Origin: Microcyclospora pomicola
Taxonomy: Eukaryota; Ascomycota; Dothideomycetes; Capnodiales
Assembly (NCBI GenBank): GCA_002786065.1
Contig: NHNY01000040.1
Span: 1 to 64,000, forward strand
DNA length: 64,000 nt
Direction of reading: 5' to 3'
Shown: positions 35,329-49,161 of the stretch, one piece after another
Numbering within the stretch: the first letter of the stretch is position 1
Layout of the letters: every line of letters starts with the position of its first letter
Program-made: the position numbers and the translations under genes
The notes under the pieces: model-generated
Told to the model about the DNA's origin: nothing
Databases searched by the model: none
The model's input: only the letters and a program-made list of their open reading frames with translations

Positions 35329-37206
35329 TCAGCGAATAACGCCCCACTCGCCGACGATCCCGCGCTTGCCGCCCTTGTCGCGTTTCCCGAAGACGTCCCA
35401 GAAGCGCAGCGTCTCGTCGCCCGCGCCGGTGACGATGACCGCGCCGTCGGGGCTCATGGACAGGTACAGCACGCGGTACGTGTGGCCGGTCAGGCTGACG
35501 ACCTGGTTCATGGAGGGGTACTTCCAGATGTTAATGGCGTGCTGGCTATAGCCGTGGGTGCTGACGAGCTCGGAGGTGAGGGTGGAGAAAAGCAAGTTGC
35601 AGACCTGGCTGCCGGTGTCGTGGGAGCGGATCAGGTAGGGGTTGGTCGGGGCGGCGGGGGAGAGGGGCGAGTCGACGATGGGCGAGGCGGTGCTGCTCAG
35701 CCCGAGCCCGAGCGAGGTGTGGTCGGGCGCCATCGAGGTGTTGAGCGTGCTGGAGGTCGTGGTCGTTTGGGCTTGTGAGATCGTGTTCCAGAACTTGATG
35801 CAGCGGTCGGCTGTGCCGCCTCCTGACGCGAGGAGGCCGCGTTGGTGCGGACTCCAGCTAATCGCTTTTACGGCCGCTTTATGTCCGCCTTCTTGCTCGC
35901 CCCAGCGGTGCAGCCAGCGCTCCTCCATCTTATCCCAGACGAAGATCTTGTTGTCGTTGCCGCCGCTGGCTAATTGCTCGGTGTCGGGGTTCCATTTCAG
36001 TCCACAGACTTCCTGCTTGTGGCCCGTCAGCCGGGACAAATATTGCTGCGGCATGCGGACGTCCCGATGTAAGATGGTGCGATCCCGTGAGCCGGTGGAG
36101 AGGATGTGCATGTTCCACGCTAATGAGCTGATGCGTGCGGTGTGGCCGGTCATGGTGCGCAGCCGTCGTTCGGCGACTGTGTCGTATATCAATAGCAAGC
36201 CTTTTGACGTGCCGATCGCCAGATGTGAGCCTCTTTGAATCCAATTCACCGACGTGACCGTGTCGCCTTCGAGCTGACACAGCTGGTTCACTTTCCCCGT
36301 TTCTCGACTCCATAGATATACACTTGGACCTAGGCCGACCGCGAGCACATCGCTCGACCCCCAATCTACTAAATTCAGGTAGAAATCATCCGCCAGATCC
36401 GGTGCATCCAGCACCTTATAGGGTACCTTGCTGACCGCTCGAGGTGTTTTCCGCGGCGAAAGTAGCATATTTTGTGAGGAGTGTTTGACGGGTGATAGAC
36501 TGTACAGATCAGACCGCGCATTGATGTTCGGCCCTCGTTCGGTCCGCGATGATGAGCGAGGTGTGAGTGACTGTGGCGCATTCGACTTATACGAGAATAA
36601 GTTCTTGTGCGGAGTGGATGGAGTGAGGCTCGGACCGGACATGACTGAAGGTGGCGGGCCATTGACTGGCGGTGTCTGCGCTCGTGTCCTCGTCCCCGAC
36701 CCTTCATGCTGCGAGACGGCCTGCGGCACCTCATTGTCGAACATCTCCGACCGAAGCAGGTTGGAATATGTCCGGTTCGCCTCGCGCTTCTGGAAGTGCA
36801 GATCGCTCGGCATCTTCTTGTTCATCCGCGATGGCGTCGCTGGCGAACCATCCTCATGCAATAATGTGTAGCTCGCCTGTAGATCCTGACCTGACCGGTT
36901 GGGAATGAACCGGTCGCCGCCGGGCTGGACCTTCTGCCTCTTCCTGCTCGGACTGCCGCCGGGCGTCAAACTTCGCCGGATCTTGCTCCCATCTTCCACC
37001 TGCTGCAGCGCTTTGTGGAGTGCCGTCGCGGCCACCGGCTCGCTGCCTGTCCGCTGTACGGTGATGCGCTCGCTGTGTGATCTCTTGCCAATGACGGTCG
37101 GCGGGGTCTTGCTCCGGGGTGGGGAGAGAAAGGTCGGTGTCTGCGCATCGTCCACGGCCATGAGCTGATTCTCCCGATCAGCGAGCGTTTGCGCCGACTC
37201 CGCCAT
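35329..37206 (-). CDS. CDH1: Cdh1/fizzy-related activator of the anaphase-promoting complex
   Basis: One exon, 625 residues. An unstructured N-terminus carries several Ser/Thr-Pro sites (TPTFLSPP, SLTPGGSPSRKR) of the kind phosphorylated by cyclin-dependent kinase. It also holds the C-box DRFIPNR at about 98-104 that docks on APC/C. The LLSPRKTPRAVSKVPYKVLDAP stretch leads into seven WD40 blades (about 300-615) that bind D-box and KEN-box substrates. The protein ends with the Ile-Arg tail (GVIR) needed for APC/C binding. DDFYLNLVDW and SKVPYKVLDAP favour Cdh1/Ste9/Fzr over Cdc20. It drives destruction of mitotic cyclins in late mitosis and G1. A low-complexity insert (about residues 490-530) lies between two blades. 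Confidence 0.95.
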   Translation of the reverse strand: MAESAQTLADRENQLMAVDDAQTPTFLSPPRSKTPPTVIGKRSHSERITVQRTGSEPVAATALHKALQQVEDGSKIRRSLTPGGSPSRKRQKVQPGGDRFIPNRSGQDLQASYTLLHEDGSPATPSRMNKKMPSDLHFQKREANRTYSNLLRSEMFDNEVPQAVSQHEGSGTRTRAQTPPVNGPPPSVMSGPSLTPSTPHKNLFSYKSNAPQSLTPRSSSRTERGPNINARSDLYSLSPVKHSSQNMLLSPRKTPRAVSKVPYKVLDAPDLADDFYLNLVDWGSSDVLAVGLGPSVYLWSRETGKVNQLCQLEGDTVTSVNWIQRGSHLAIGTSKGLLLIYDTVAERRLRTMTGHTARISSLAWNMHILSTGSRDRTILHRDVRMPQQYLSRLTGHKQEVCGLKWNPDTEQLASGGNDNKIFVWDKMEERWLHRWGEQEGGHKAAVKAISWSPHQRGLLASGGGTADRCIKFWNTISQAQTTTTSSTLNTSMAPDHTSLGLGLSSTASPIVDSPLSPAAPTNPYLIRSHDTGSQVCNLLFSTLTSELVSTHGYSQHAINIWKYPSMNQVVSLTGHTYRVLYLSMSPDGAVIVTGAGDETLRFWDVFGKRDKGGKRGIVGEWGVIR

Positions 37207-40200
37207 GGTTGGTATGTGATTGATGTTGTGCGATCAAGGAGTGTAGGCTCGGCGCACATGCGCACAGCTGGCTGGTTGAAAGCGATCGCAGTCCCCGTCT
37301 TTGAAGCGATTGATCGTATCCGAAATAGGTCGAAATAAAGAGTTTACGCTGGCTAGTGATCCTGTGCGGTGCCGACCATGTATTATCGCCGCTCGTCGCT
37401 GTTCCACTCCGCTCCCCTTGCGCGCGCCAGCTAGCCTCACTCTGACCCAGCTCTTTCAGCAAGCCCGGCGCATACTCCAATTCCAGCGAGCGTGAACCGG
37501 CGGAGGTGATCGATAGCGATGTGAAGGCGTATTGATGCGAAACGGGTGATAATGGCAGGCGGGATCGAAGTGAGGTTTACGTTCGTGGGTTATCGATCAG
37601 AAAAGTGATGGTGGTGGTGTTGTGTTGTTGTTGCTTGGTGGTCGTTGCGACGGAGGGTGATGGGCCCAATCAAGGAGGCTGGCAAGTTCCGATCCCCGGG
37701 TGAGTTCAGGGTACAGCAATGAAGATCTGCCACGAGATGCGCTAGAAGAGCTTCATGTGCCGGTGCTTCGTATTGTGCGACCGTTGGACGGTGATTGTGA
37801 TATAGGATAAAACAATAGTAACGACAATGGTGGTGAGTGTATAGGAAAAGAGAGGCATTGGCGATGGACAATAACAACACGTCGATCTTCGTCACGCACG
37901 TCGCCTCGCCTCGATTGTTTTGATGCAGGCCAGCGCTATGCGGCCGTGAACGAACTAACTACGCTTTGAGCCCATCTCGACACGTCTACTCGGTCAGGCC
38001 TCGACCACATCAGAAGATGTTTCTGTGCCGGATAGATTCGCGACGAATGCGCAAGTGTATCGCTGATCAATGGCTACGGATGGCCGTTGGCCGCACCCAG
38101 GCCGTTACATGTTGACGCCAGATGCAAGCTTGGAGGAAGGATTCGGTACTCGCGACGCGCCCGGGGTGCTTCACGTGATCAGCTCGCGTACAGTGGTTGG
38201 CCCTGAAGTCACGCCGAAACGACGAGGCACGTTTCAGAATTCCCTGCGTCGAGATGGATGTGAGTGGACGACTCGATACTTGCAGTGCTTTTTGCTAGCC
38301 AGACCTGGCTGGTAGGATAGGGTATGCATATAGATTGCATAGGCGTCTTACCAGTACCGTCAGGGTTGAGGTTAGAGCTGCCACCCAACTGCTCGTATAC
38401 AGGCTTGCCTCGTACAGTATATGCTCCTCAGCCTATATATCTCCTCCCACCTCATGGCTTTTGACCGGCGAGTCACTCTTCGTTCCATGATCGCTCCCCT
38501 GCGCATTTGCCAGCATACGAAGACCGAGAACGGACTCTCGGGATTTCTCGTGTGGCAGCTTTGGATCGTTCACACTTACGTTGCACAGTCACCTCAACGA
38601 TCAGTCTTGGTGTCGTGATCCAATTCTGAATCGCTTGCCTGGCTTTTATCATGGCCTCGGCGAGTCACTGGCGCGAAGACGAGCGGGTCACTTGGAAGAA
38701 CGTCAACCATCACGTATGTTATTTAATGGCTCAGCATGTGTCGGCTAGAATAGATACCGTGCTTGTCTCGGTCTTTCGAGGTCGTGGCTGAAAGTAGATC
38801 GTTGAGAGTCATACGGTTCCTACCCTGGGGAGGAAGAGACCTCGAGACAGATCAAGTTCTTGGCGTGGCTATTCGACGATTACACCGTGACGAGCATGGT
38901 CACAGCAATGGTCGACTTTACCCGAGAGGCCTCCGCGCTGTTCCAGGCCGAGCAACCTGCAAAGAATAATCATAGATCATCAAGCGGCTGAAGCTATGGC
39001 CGCGTGTGCACAGTCGGATGAAGAGGTTGTCGACCTATAGCAGTCATATGAAGCGTGTGCTCGGACGGTCACGTTCACGCGACCTCATCGTCGTGGCGTG
39101 TCATGTTGTTATGAAGTCACTCCAGTAAACATGTGCCCGTCGCACAACGTCGCGTGATTGATGGCAATGCACAAGAGCGGTGAGCGATGAGGGATGAAGG
39201 TGGCGTGTGCCGCGACCCGAGCGTACTGGATGAGACGTCGATGTTGTACGCTCATTGGGTGAAGGGCAACATTGCTGCCGGGTCAAGGCTTGCTCTGGAA
39301 GCAGGATGGTATGTCAAGCATATCTGTCCTGGGCCATGTCTCGGTCGGGGTTCCGAAGACGTGATAGAATGGGGTGCAGTATGACCGTATGAGGGGTCTT
39401 GCATGTGCTTGGCGAGACATGTGAAAGCCTCATGTGCACATCCCGGTTTGTCCCTTGACGGGGGGATTTTTAGTGAGAGGAGACACAATAAGCAGTGCGA
39501 TGCACAAAGCAGGAGTTGGTTGTAAGGAGCTGCCATCCGCTTCAAGGCTGTCATCAGTAAAGCACAATACCTTACTTTCCATGACTTCGCTACGTTCACT
39601 CCGTACTACTGTGTGCTGATGTACGGAGCTGGAAGCACGGTCGAAGTGGTCAAGTTCAAGCCCTAGGTCTCTCGTGCTCAGGAGGTACGTGCTTGGAGCA
39701 GATGTGGACGAGACGGCTACATGCTCAACCGCGTACGCGGCGTGTCGATATGGTTGGTCGAATCGACACGCCAACTTCACGACAGTGGATGTAGCAGTCC
39801 TGTACTGACATTGGAGGTGGTGCTCGCATACAGTAGTGTGGGGTATGCAGGACAAATACTGTCAATGTAGTGCTTGGCATTCGTCCTGTTGCATCCTCTA
39901 GCCGACGCTTGGTCTGAACGCGGCGGTGATGACCGGCCTCAGCTACTCGGATCTGCAGCGGATTGTCTGTATCTTTGGAGAGCTGACTGGTCATCTGACG
40001 AGGCGATGGTAGGGAGATGCATTAGCTCGATTGGCGACCTTGCTGCAAGCGCAGTAGTGACGTCGAATTGCTGGAGCCGAAGCCATTTGATAACGCAATT
40101 CCTCCGAGCTTTCTCAGATGTGAGACCTGCATATGTACTGTATTGGAGTGGCTTCAACGGGAAAGATCTGTGAACAGACTGCACGGACACTGCAACGACA

Positions 40201-41462
40201 GCTCGATCTCGTCTTGATCCCTCCACGAATCCATGCGGTCACTAGACATGTCGACGCAAGAAGTCAGGCCAATCTGGAGTCAGGAGTGTAAGGAGTCCGG
40301 AGCCGTGATGCCGGTACGTGGGTGGTACAGACTACAGTCTTGAGTACATGTGTGCACCGTCCACAGACAAGCAGCGTGTGACACGCAGCCCTCACAGCTG
40401 TGGCCGCCGATGCACGCATCCTTTGATCAACCTCTTGGCCGAGAATAGATTGGCCATCTTGCTTATCGTCCGCGCGTGGGGAGAATGGCGAATCTGGTGG
40501 CGCGAGTGGTCCGAGTCCGACAGGTGAGATGTACCTGCGAAACGGTCGCCGTTGGATTGTGTATATGTACTGTTTGTGTGTTTGTGATGATGCTCGACCC
40601 CACTACATATTTCCTAGTCGTGTCGAGCAAATGAGCAGCACAATAGAACTAGACAGTGAATGATGAAGTGAAGTCTACAAGACCTGGCATCACTGCTTCT
40701 TCCATCCTTCTAGACTGGTGTCAAGTCCGGGTCGAAGAGGCTGGTCGTCGTGTCGCGCGTGTCGATCAGGATATCCAGCGGTAGAGCCTGGGCGCCTGCG
40801 ACACCTGCGAGCGTGCAGGCGGGAGCGTTGTCATTGGCCCACCGCCGCCAAATTTCATGAGAGCCCGGGGGGTCAGAGGGCATGTCCGTCTGCCGGCGGC
40901 GGGCATTCGATCAATCTTCTCTGCGCGCTATAACATCCACATCTTCTGCCCACCCCTCCACCACCACCACCACCACCACGGCCGATTGTACGCGGTGTTT
41001 TCGCCGGTACTGTTGCAGCTTGTTTCTTGCGCGTGTCCTCAAGCGGTGAGGCAGAGCGACTTTTGCGAAAGTGCACAGCATCGTTGTCGTGGGTTTTGGT
41101 AGGTGAATCCCTCCCCACCTTGGAGGGTCTCGAGCACTCGCCGAGGGCCCTCTCGTTCTATATCTGCGCCTCCACTCTGAGACATGCTGGCCGTGTCTCA
41201 AGGCTACATGTGACTTGCAAAGACATCAACACAGTCATGAATCGATCGCTAATTCGGGATTGGCGGGCGTCGCAGTAAATAATAGATCATTGCACACCAG
41301 AGTCAGAAGGCGGCCTTGCGCCCACCACAGTCGACTCATTCACTCCACTCGTCTGCAGCGACGACACCACCACCACCCTCGTTCGATCCCCACCGACGAA
41401 TGATCTCTTTGCGAGCAAGAGCCCGCGCAGATGTATGAGCGCAAGATAAACGTGGTACCACA
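37207..41462. other. 4.3-kb divergent spacer, no gene supported; (CCA)n run
   Basis: Lies between the starts of CDH1 (-) and the LRR gene (+). No frame has a domain or a convincing exon chain on either strand. A CCA microsatellite of about seven units lies at 40,958-40,979. Promoters of both neighbours should lie at the ends. Long 5' leaders or a non-coding transcript are possible, but nothing in the sequence proves it. Confidence 0.5.
40958..40979. repeat. (CCA)n microsatellite
   Basis: About seven perfect CCA units in the spacer upstream of the LRR gene. Confidence 0.85.
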
Positions 41463-43995
41463 ATGGACTCGGAGGATGGACAGATATTCGTAAAGGTATA
41501 CATCCGCACGACAAGTTAGGACGATGTCTGCAAGAGTTACATGTCGCTGATCATTTTTTCTGCTGCAGAATCTGGCCCACTTCGTCCGCACACATGAAAA
41601 GGCACTTGCCAATGCGCTGCAGTCGCAGCGACAGCGCAAAAATGGGAACAGCCCCCAGGCTGCTGCCGACGGCAGTCTCAGCAGCAGTAAAGGCAAGACG
41701 AAGACGACAACAGCTTCCCCGTCCATCACCCTGGCCGAGGCTTTGTCTCGACCGTACCTCTTCTTCTCCTCGCCCAGTCTCAAGGCGGCCAAGCTGTCCT
41801 TAACACCGCATCATCTCTACTACTTGTTGAGCAAATTCGAGGACCTGGGGGTGGACGTGGGGCCCATGAAGGTGCGACTGGAGGATCTACACAACAATGC
41901 CGCTCCGTCGGAGTACATGTCCTTCCTTGGGCAAGCCCCGACTTCGCGTGGCAAGCAGTCTGACGCCGACTCCCTCAAGTCTGTGTCCAGCATGCGCAGC
42001 GTGATGTCGAGCATGTCATCTTTCCTGAGCACTCTCTCCCTCTCCAGCAACGACACCAAGGCAGAGAAGCAGGCAGCACAATTCCAGGAGAACATCAGGT
42101 ACCTATACTCGTGCTTCACCAAGATCCCTGCGTTGCGTCTTGCGCCCGATCACAAAGTAAAGCCGGTCGCTGGATATGAAGCCTTCCCCTTTGACACCGC
42201 CGTGCCTCTTTACGCCTTCAAGAACGTCACTGCGCTTGAGATCTGTGATATCGACTTTCGACACTTCTTTGGGTGGCATTGGATAGCGAAGAACTTGCGA
42301 AGTCTGACCGTCAGGCGTGGATATGTCGACAGTCCGCGAGATGTGTTAGAGAAGATCATCTTGGACGATCTCAAGGGTAGACGTGAGCATGCGTCGAAGG
42401 CACTCGTACCCACGACTCCATTGTCTACCTACGCTCCATTCTGGCCCACCAACAGCCCAAGAAGCCGTCAGGGCGAACTATCGCGCTCAGTCACCGCGCC
42501 CGACTCGCCGTTCATAGATGCTCGGCGAGGCTCACTCGGTAGTCAATTCGCTCTGGCGAGGGTAGGCTCATCTGATGGCAACACGAAGCTCCGAAAGAGG
42601 GGTGACTCGCCCAACCGTCCTGTTAGCTCACGGCATGGCTCCCTGCACAAGCCGCGCCAAAGCAACACCTCGATCAATCGTCGGTCATCTGGCAGCTCGG
42701 GGTCCAGTGTGAATGAGGCAACACCAGGCAATAGCTCTCTTGATCTGTCGCTGGGTGTTGGTCTACCCAAAGACACTTGGAGAAGCCTTCGACATCTCAG
42801 CTTGGCTGAAAATGGCTTGACGTCTCTCACTCTCGATGATCTGTCTTCTGTCGCTGGAACCCTGCAATCTTTGGACCTGTCTGGTAATCACTTCTCTGAG
42901 ATCCCCGACCTTTCCAACTTGACCCATCTCCGAGCACTGAACATGAGCAACTGTATGATCGATAGCCTACAGTCGCTAGTGCGTACGCCTGTGCCAGCTA
43001 TTACAACCTTGAACCTGAGGTCGAATAGACTGCGCCAGCTGATTGGTATCGAGAGGATTCCTTCGTTGGAGCGCGTAGATCTGCGCGACAACAAACTGCG
43101 TGATCCGGTGGAGCTCGCTCGCTTAGCTCAAATTCCCAACATGGCCGACTTGTACGTGATTAAGAACCCGTTCACGAGGACGCACAGCGACTACCGCATC
43201 ACCATCTTCAACGAGTTCAGGAAGAATCCGATGTACACGGAAGATGTCATCATCGATACAATGGGTCCCATCTACCATGAGAAGAAGCATCTCAATGATA
43301 GAACAAAAGAGACCTCGATCATCCCAGTCATTCAACCACCGCTTGACGATGAAGTCGATGAAACACCAGTTGTGACACATACAGAGATCATGCCGCCTCC
43401 GTTCGAGCCACAACAACGTCCTGATCTTACAGATGCACATCGACGGACAACAAGCGATATAGGACCAAGTTTAGCGCGACGACCGAAGAAGCCTCGTCGA
43501 AGAGTTGTTGAACTGCTAAAACCTGAAGCGACGCCTCTACCATCTGTTGGTTCTGTCGAATACGCGGACAGGATCTTGCATACTCCTAGTGAGACTGACG
43601 AGCCCACCACGCCTGAACTCGTGAACACAAGCACAAATCAGAGCCGTCAACCTTCGGATCCTCAGACGCCAATAAGCCGTCCACAACTCAGCAGTGCCTT
43701 TACCACACCTACATCCGCCCCACGAATCCGCGACTCTTTCTATGATGACGATGCTTCTGTACAAATCCCACATGATCTCACCGCGACATCTGATCTCTAT
43801 CGGCAAAATGCCGAAGCGCTCAAACGTGATCTTGGTGCTGATTGGCTATCGGCCCTCAAGCAGCATCACCTCGTCGAATCGCGACATGATCACAGCTTCG
43901 ACCCGCCTTCGCCCCTGACTCCGGCTCCTGACGCTCATTCGGAGAAGACCCAGCAGGCTGGGCATGTGAGCGTTGGTGGTCAGACGCTTGAGTGA
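41463..43995 (+). CDS. Leucine-rich repeat protein (STK11IP/nischarin-like arrangement)
   Basis: Joined model: 41463-41495 and 41569-43995, giving 819 residues. The first exon is 33 nt. The N-terminal domain (ITLAEALSRPYLFFSS, SLTPHHLYYLLSKFEDLGVD) is shared among fungal LRR proteins of unknown role. After a Ser/Arg-rich linker, five or six LRRs (about residues 345-480) read LRHLSLAENGLTSL, LQSLDLSGNHFSEIP, LRALNMSNCMIDSL, ITTLNLRSNRLRQL and LERVDLRDNKLRDP, closed by a cap-like segment (MADLYVIKNPFT). The C-terminal 300 residues are low complexity with basic KKPRRRVVELL. LRR domains bind proteins; a scaffold role in signalling or trafficking is inferred from animal relatives. It is not Sds22, which is much shorter. 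Same strand as PP1 downstream. Confidence 0.83.
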
Positions 43996-46169
43996 GGAGG
44001 CTACTAGAAGGCTTCTCATCGCCCGCTCTCTGTCTGACACGAATCGAATCTGGAACAAGTCTCATGCATTTCTGACGACATAGCGACGGCGTTGTGGGCA
44101 TGGCTCTACTTTCCTCTTCTGCAGCAATTCTTGTTTCTTCATCGACCCGAAAGCATGGCATGGTCAGTATTTCTCTCCACTACGCCGGAAGAATGTCTCT
44201 GGTCCCACCTCGTTATGCGCACAGCGTTGTCGCATTTACGCCTGCTCGTCCTGCTGCATTGCGAATCTTGCGTCCGCCTTTGCTTTGGTACCCAGGCTGG
44301 ATGCGTGCGATCTGAAATCTTCGTTCTTGGCTCTGGTTGGTTTACACTGGCACGTATACAATGTAGGCAGGCGACTTGGACCTGTTCGAAGGGGCTGTAT
44401 ATGCCCGCAGCGAGCAAAGTAACTCCTGCAAGAGATGGAAAACGCTCTGTATCACCATGGAGGGAGTTGTCGGCAATGCGGCGACCACGATCTTGCTTGA
44501 CGATTTACATTTCGCGAGTCTGCACGGCATTTGCATACATTTGACGCATGGCTATTCTTTGTTGACAGACGTCTTTTTGGAAATCTTGCGTGATACCTCC
44601 TCTGTTTGGGGATTTGTTCATTTCTTGTTGCGGTTCTTTCTTATCTTTCTACTTCAAGCGAAGCGAAGCGAGGCGTTTACGGTACTGATTTCTTGGGTGG
44701 GTTCACGAGTGAGGAAAAGGGGATGGGATATGTACATGACCAAGTATTCAAAGTCATTTGGCTGGTTCTCCTGCTCTACACGTATCTACATCCCATTTTA
44801 ACACTGTGCTGCGGTACCGAAACCATACTGAATACATGCATGTTTTACGAGGGAGGTCTCAATAGTCCCGCGATTGTATATCGTTCATGCATACGTGTGT
44901 CGTCCCAGGCTGAACTACATCATGTTCACATATTTCTAAGCACTTATAGGCAGCAGGAGATCCGTACCAGTGCTTAGCTGATGATATGTGGAGGGAAACA
45001 TGTCGCTGCACAAACAGCTTTCTCGTACTGGATGTGCCTGAAGCAAACAATAGCCATATCATCGATCAACTTCTGTCATCGAGATGGAAAGATACTAGCT
45101 GTGACGGTGATGAATATTCGTGCAAAGAAGTGAGGTGGACCGACTTGCGTGTCTGATTGGGCCGCACCCTTCGACCGGCTCCTGCCAGAATTCGAAACGC
45201 CAACTCTTCACCACGCCTCCCTGCTGCACTCACGCTACACTCCTCTCCACCACCTGCACCCACATCAGCCTCACCACCGTCGTCTCGTCCGCCCGCCAGC
45301 TCGACTTGACCACGCCGCACCACCTCGCTCCCCTCGACGCCATCGACCTGCACCCGCCCACCGCGACCGTTCGCGCCGCCAGCTTCCGTCGAGCTTCACA
45401 GCCTCCGCCCGCCCTCCGCGTCCAACCAAGCTGAAGTTGAGCCCCACCATCGAGCGGTGAAAAACATCAACGTCACGTCTCACGTTCGCGGTGATCCACG
45501 CATCGGTGTTCACATCCGCCTCTACTCGTCGACAAGTCAGCCTCTGCTGCCCGCCAGCCGCACCTCGTCGTCCGCGCATCTCACTGCCGCGCGATTCCAG
45601 CTCGAAAATTCTCTCAGCCAGCGCACGTACCAAGCATCAACACTCCAAGCAGCGAACTGCACCCAGTCGCGTGACTGTCCGCCCTCATTAGGGATCTTTG
45701 GAGCAGCACGACATACACGTCCTCCGTGCAGCATACCAAGCACGCCTTGAAGAGCGCGTTTGCAGAAAGAGCTACGATTTTTGGAACGAGCCGCGCGCTC
45801 AGGTCAAGGACATTCGGTAAGCCTTCCTTGTCACTTTCTACCTGTCTCAGCGCACATTGTGGGTTCGAGCAGCTGGCAGCAGGCGGCGGGCACCGCGGCA
45901 TAAGAGATGCACAGTTGTTGGCGTGGATTAGTCACGTGCAACTAGGGTAGCAACAGCGAGGCTGGTTCACGAGACGCAGACTCGATACCAAGACACAGCG
46001 AATATCTAGCAAGACAGGACTACAGTGTGCACCACAAGTAAAGCCATTGCCTATGCTAATCGTGCTCAGCTTTTTAGGCCAATCGAGCCAGCAAAACAGT
46101 CCAAGCACTGTTGGCTGATTGCCACAACCCAACACACTCTTCTCACCACACACGCGTCCGCCGCTCGCT
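43996..46169. other. 2.2-kb spacer and PP1 leader region
   Basis: No gene supported. The stretch 45,120-45,460 is C-rich and pyrimidine-rich, and its long frames have the composition of a leader. A CACGTG palindrome lies at 45,933-45,938. A 43-codon stop-bounded frame at 45,692-45,820 has oddly protein-like composition but no start codon. Confidence 0.45.
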
Positions 46170-47264
<1,095 letters not shown>

Positions 47265-48011
47265 AGGTCTTCCTAGACGACAACTGACTTCCACTGTTCA
47301 GGCTTGCTTCACCGCGGCAGGAGAAGGATGCTTTTGGCGGGTAGGCTCTTGCATTGCGATCCGAATCGATCCACATTGACGAAGGTTGGGGATTCTCAGG
47401 GGAAGACAAGGAAGGGTTCTACCGCACGCGATTGTGCAGGTGCAAACATGATTTTGCCACGCTTCTCCGAACTCCGAGAAGAGGTCGTTTTTCACTATGG
47501 GGAGTTGTACGATTTGCATGAGATTGACGGAGCGCTGTCTAAAAGACTGCGCCAGCGGGGACGCTTTGCACATACATGCTGTATACGCTGTCCCTCTGCT
47601 GGCCGCGGGTCTACAGCAGCGCGCTACGTTATGCCTCCATGTCGAGCAATCCGGTGTTTCTACCTGCTACATTTTCATTTGATGTGATTCTCTCTCTGTT
47701 GATTTGGCCGTGGTGTGACATCCCATCTGTATCCAAGTGACCCCAGATGCTCGTCTGGGTATGTGACCGGAATGCAAGCCTTGGTGGGGACTTGAACTGC
47801 ACGTCCCACTGCCCCTCGGACGTCACCCCACCAAACTTCAAGCTGACATCGAAGGGCCGTGATATGCCCGTGGACAGCCCTTTCCTCTTCTGCAGCTTCT
47901 CTACTCCAGTCTCCCTTCCCTCCATCATCGCAACCGCAGGATTGGTATATCCGATCCTCTCCAGCCTCACACAACGCCGTCCCTTCTGCTCAGCCTCAGC
48001 AGCTCGCAATC
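47265..48011. promoter_or_regulatory. Spacer between PP1 and the HAD phosphatase gene
   Basis: About 0.75 kb, with the PP1 3' end and the upstream region of the next gene. Pyrimidine-rich tracts precede the start codon at 47,880-47,960. No gene was seen. Confidence 0.45.
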
Positions 48012-49161
48012 ATGGCCCCGGCGCCGCCCCAATACCTCACCGGCGACAAAGCTGCCATTGACGCTTTCATCGACCGCTTCGATTACTTCTTGTTCGATTG
48101 TGATGGTAAGCAGAGACTCCCTCAAGCACCCTGCCCTTCTTGATCGAGTCTCGATTTCTGCCGGGATGAGGATGAGAGCACAATGACTGCACCACTCCGA
48201 TCTATCCTTCACATTCCCCACCATGTACACCCTCATAGCTAATCAAGCCCGTCTCGCCACAAAAGCATAGGCGTCCTCTGGTCCGGCGATCACGCGTTCC
48301 CGCACATCCCGGAGACGATCGAGATGTTGCGGAGCAAGGGCAAGCAGCTCGTCTTCGTCACGAACAACAGCACCAAGTCGCGCGGCGACTATAAGAAGAA
48401 GTTCGATGGGATGGGGATTAGTTGTACGGAGGTGAGATATGACCATTCTACAAGGAGGAAGTATGCGTCACGCAGACTGACCCGTCTCTACTCTTCAGGA
48501 CGAAGTCTTCGGCTCCTCGTACAGCGCCGCCGTCTACATCGCGCGCATCCTGAAGCTGCCCGCGCCGCGCAACAAAGTCTTCGTGCTGGGCGAGACGGGC
48601 GTGGAGCAGGAGCTCGCGGCCGAGGGCGTGCCATACACCGGCGGCACCGACCGGGCGCTGAACCGCGACATGGCGCCCGCCGACTACGCCGCCATCGCGT
48701 CCGGCGACGCGCTCGACCCGGCCGTCGGTGTCGTGCTCGCCGGCCTCGACTTCCACCCCTCCTACCTCAAGTGGGCGCTGGGCATGGCGTACATCCGCGC
48801 GGGCGCGCGCTTCCTCGCGACCAACATCGACTCGTCGCTGCCGTCGGCGGGCTCGCTGTTCCCGGGCGCCGGGTCGTCGATGGCACCCCTCGTCAAAGCC
48901 ACCGGCCAGGAACCCCTCGCGCTCGGCAAGCCCAGCCAGGCGATGATGGACGCCATCGAGGGCAAGTTCCGCTTCGAGCGCGCGCGCGCCTGCATGGTCG
49001 GCGACCGCCTGAACACCGACATCCAGTTCGGCATCGAGGGCGGGCTCGGCGGGACGCTGTGTGTGCTGACGGGCGTGGCGAAGAAGGCGGATCTGCTGGC
49101 CGAGGGCGCGGAGATTGTGCCGAGCGCGTATGTCGATGCGTTGGGCGATTTGTTGGGGTGA
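48012..49161 (+). CDS. PHO13: 4-nitrophenylphosphatase / phosphoglycolate phosphatase (Pho13, HAD type IIA)
   Basis: Joined model: 48012-48105, 48271-48431, 48499-49161, giving 305 residues. HAD motif I is FDCDGVLWSGD, formed across intron 1 (Asp nucleophile). Motif II is FVTNNSTKSRGDYKKKF, motif III the Lys in LGKPSQAMM, and motif IV is GDRLNTDIQFG. A class II cap (about residues 90-200) lies between II and III. Pho13/PGP enzymes clear toxic metabolic by-products such as 2-phosphoglycolate and related phosphates in the cytosol. Intron 1 (165 nt) is long for this window. The third exon is strongly GC-rich, which makes long shadow frames. Confidence 0.93.
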
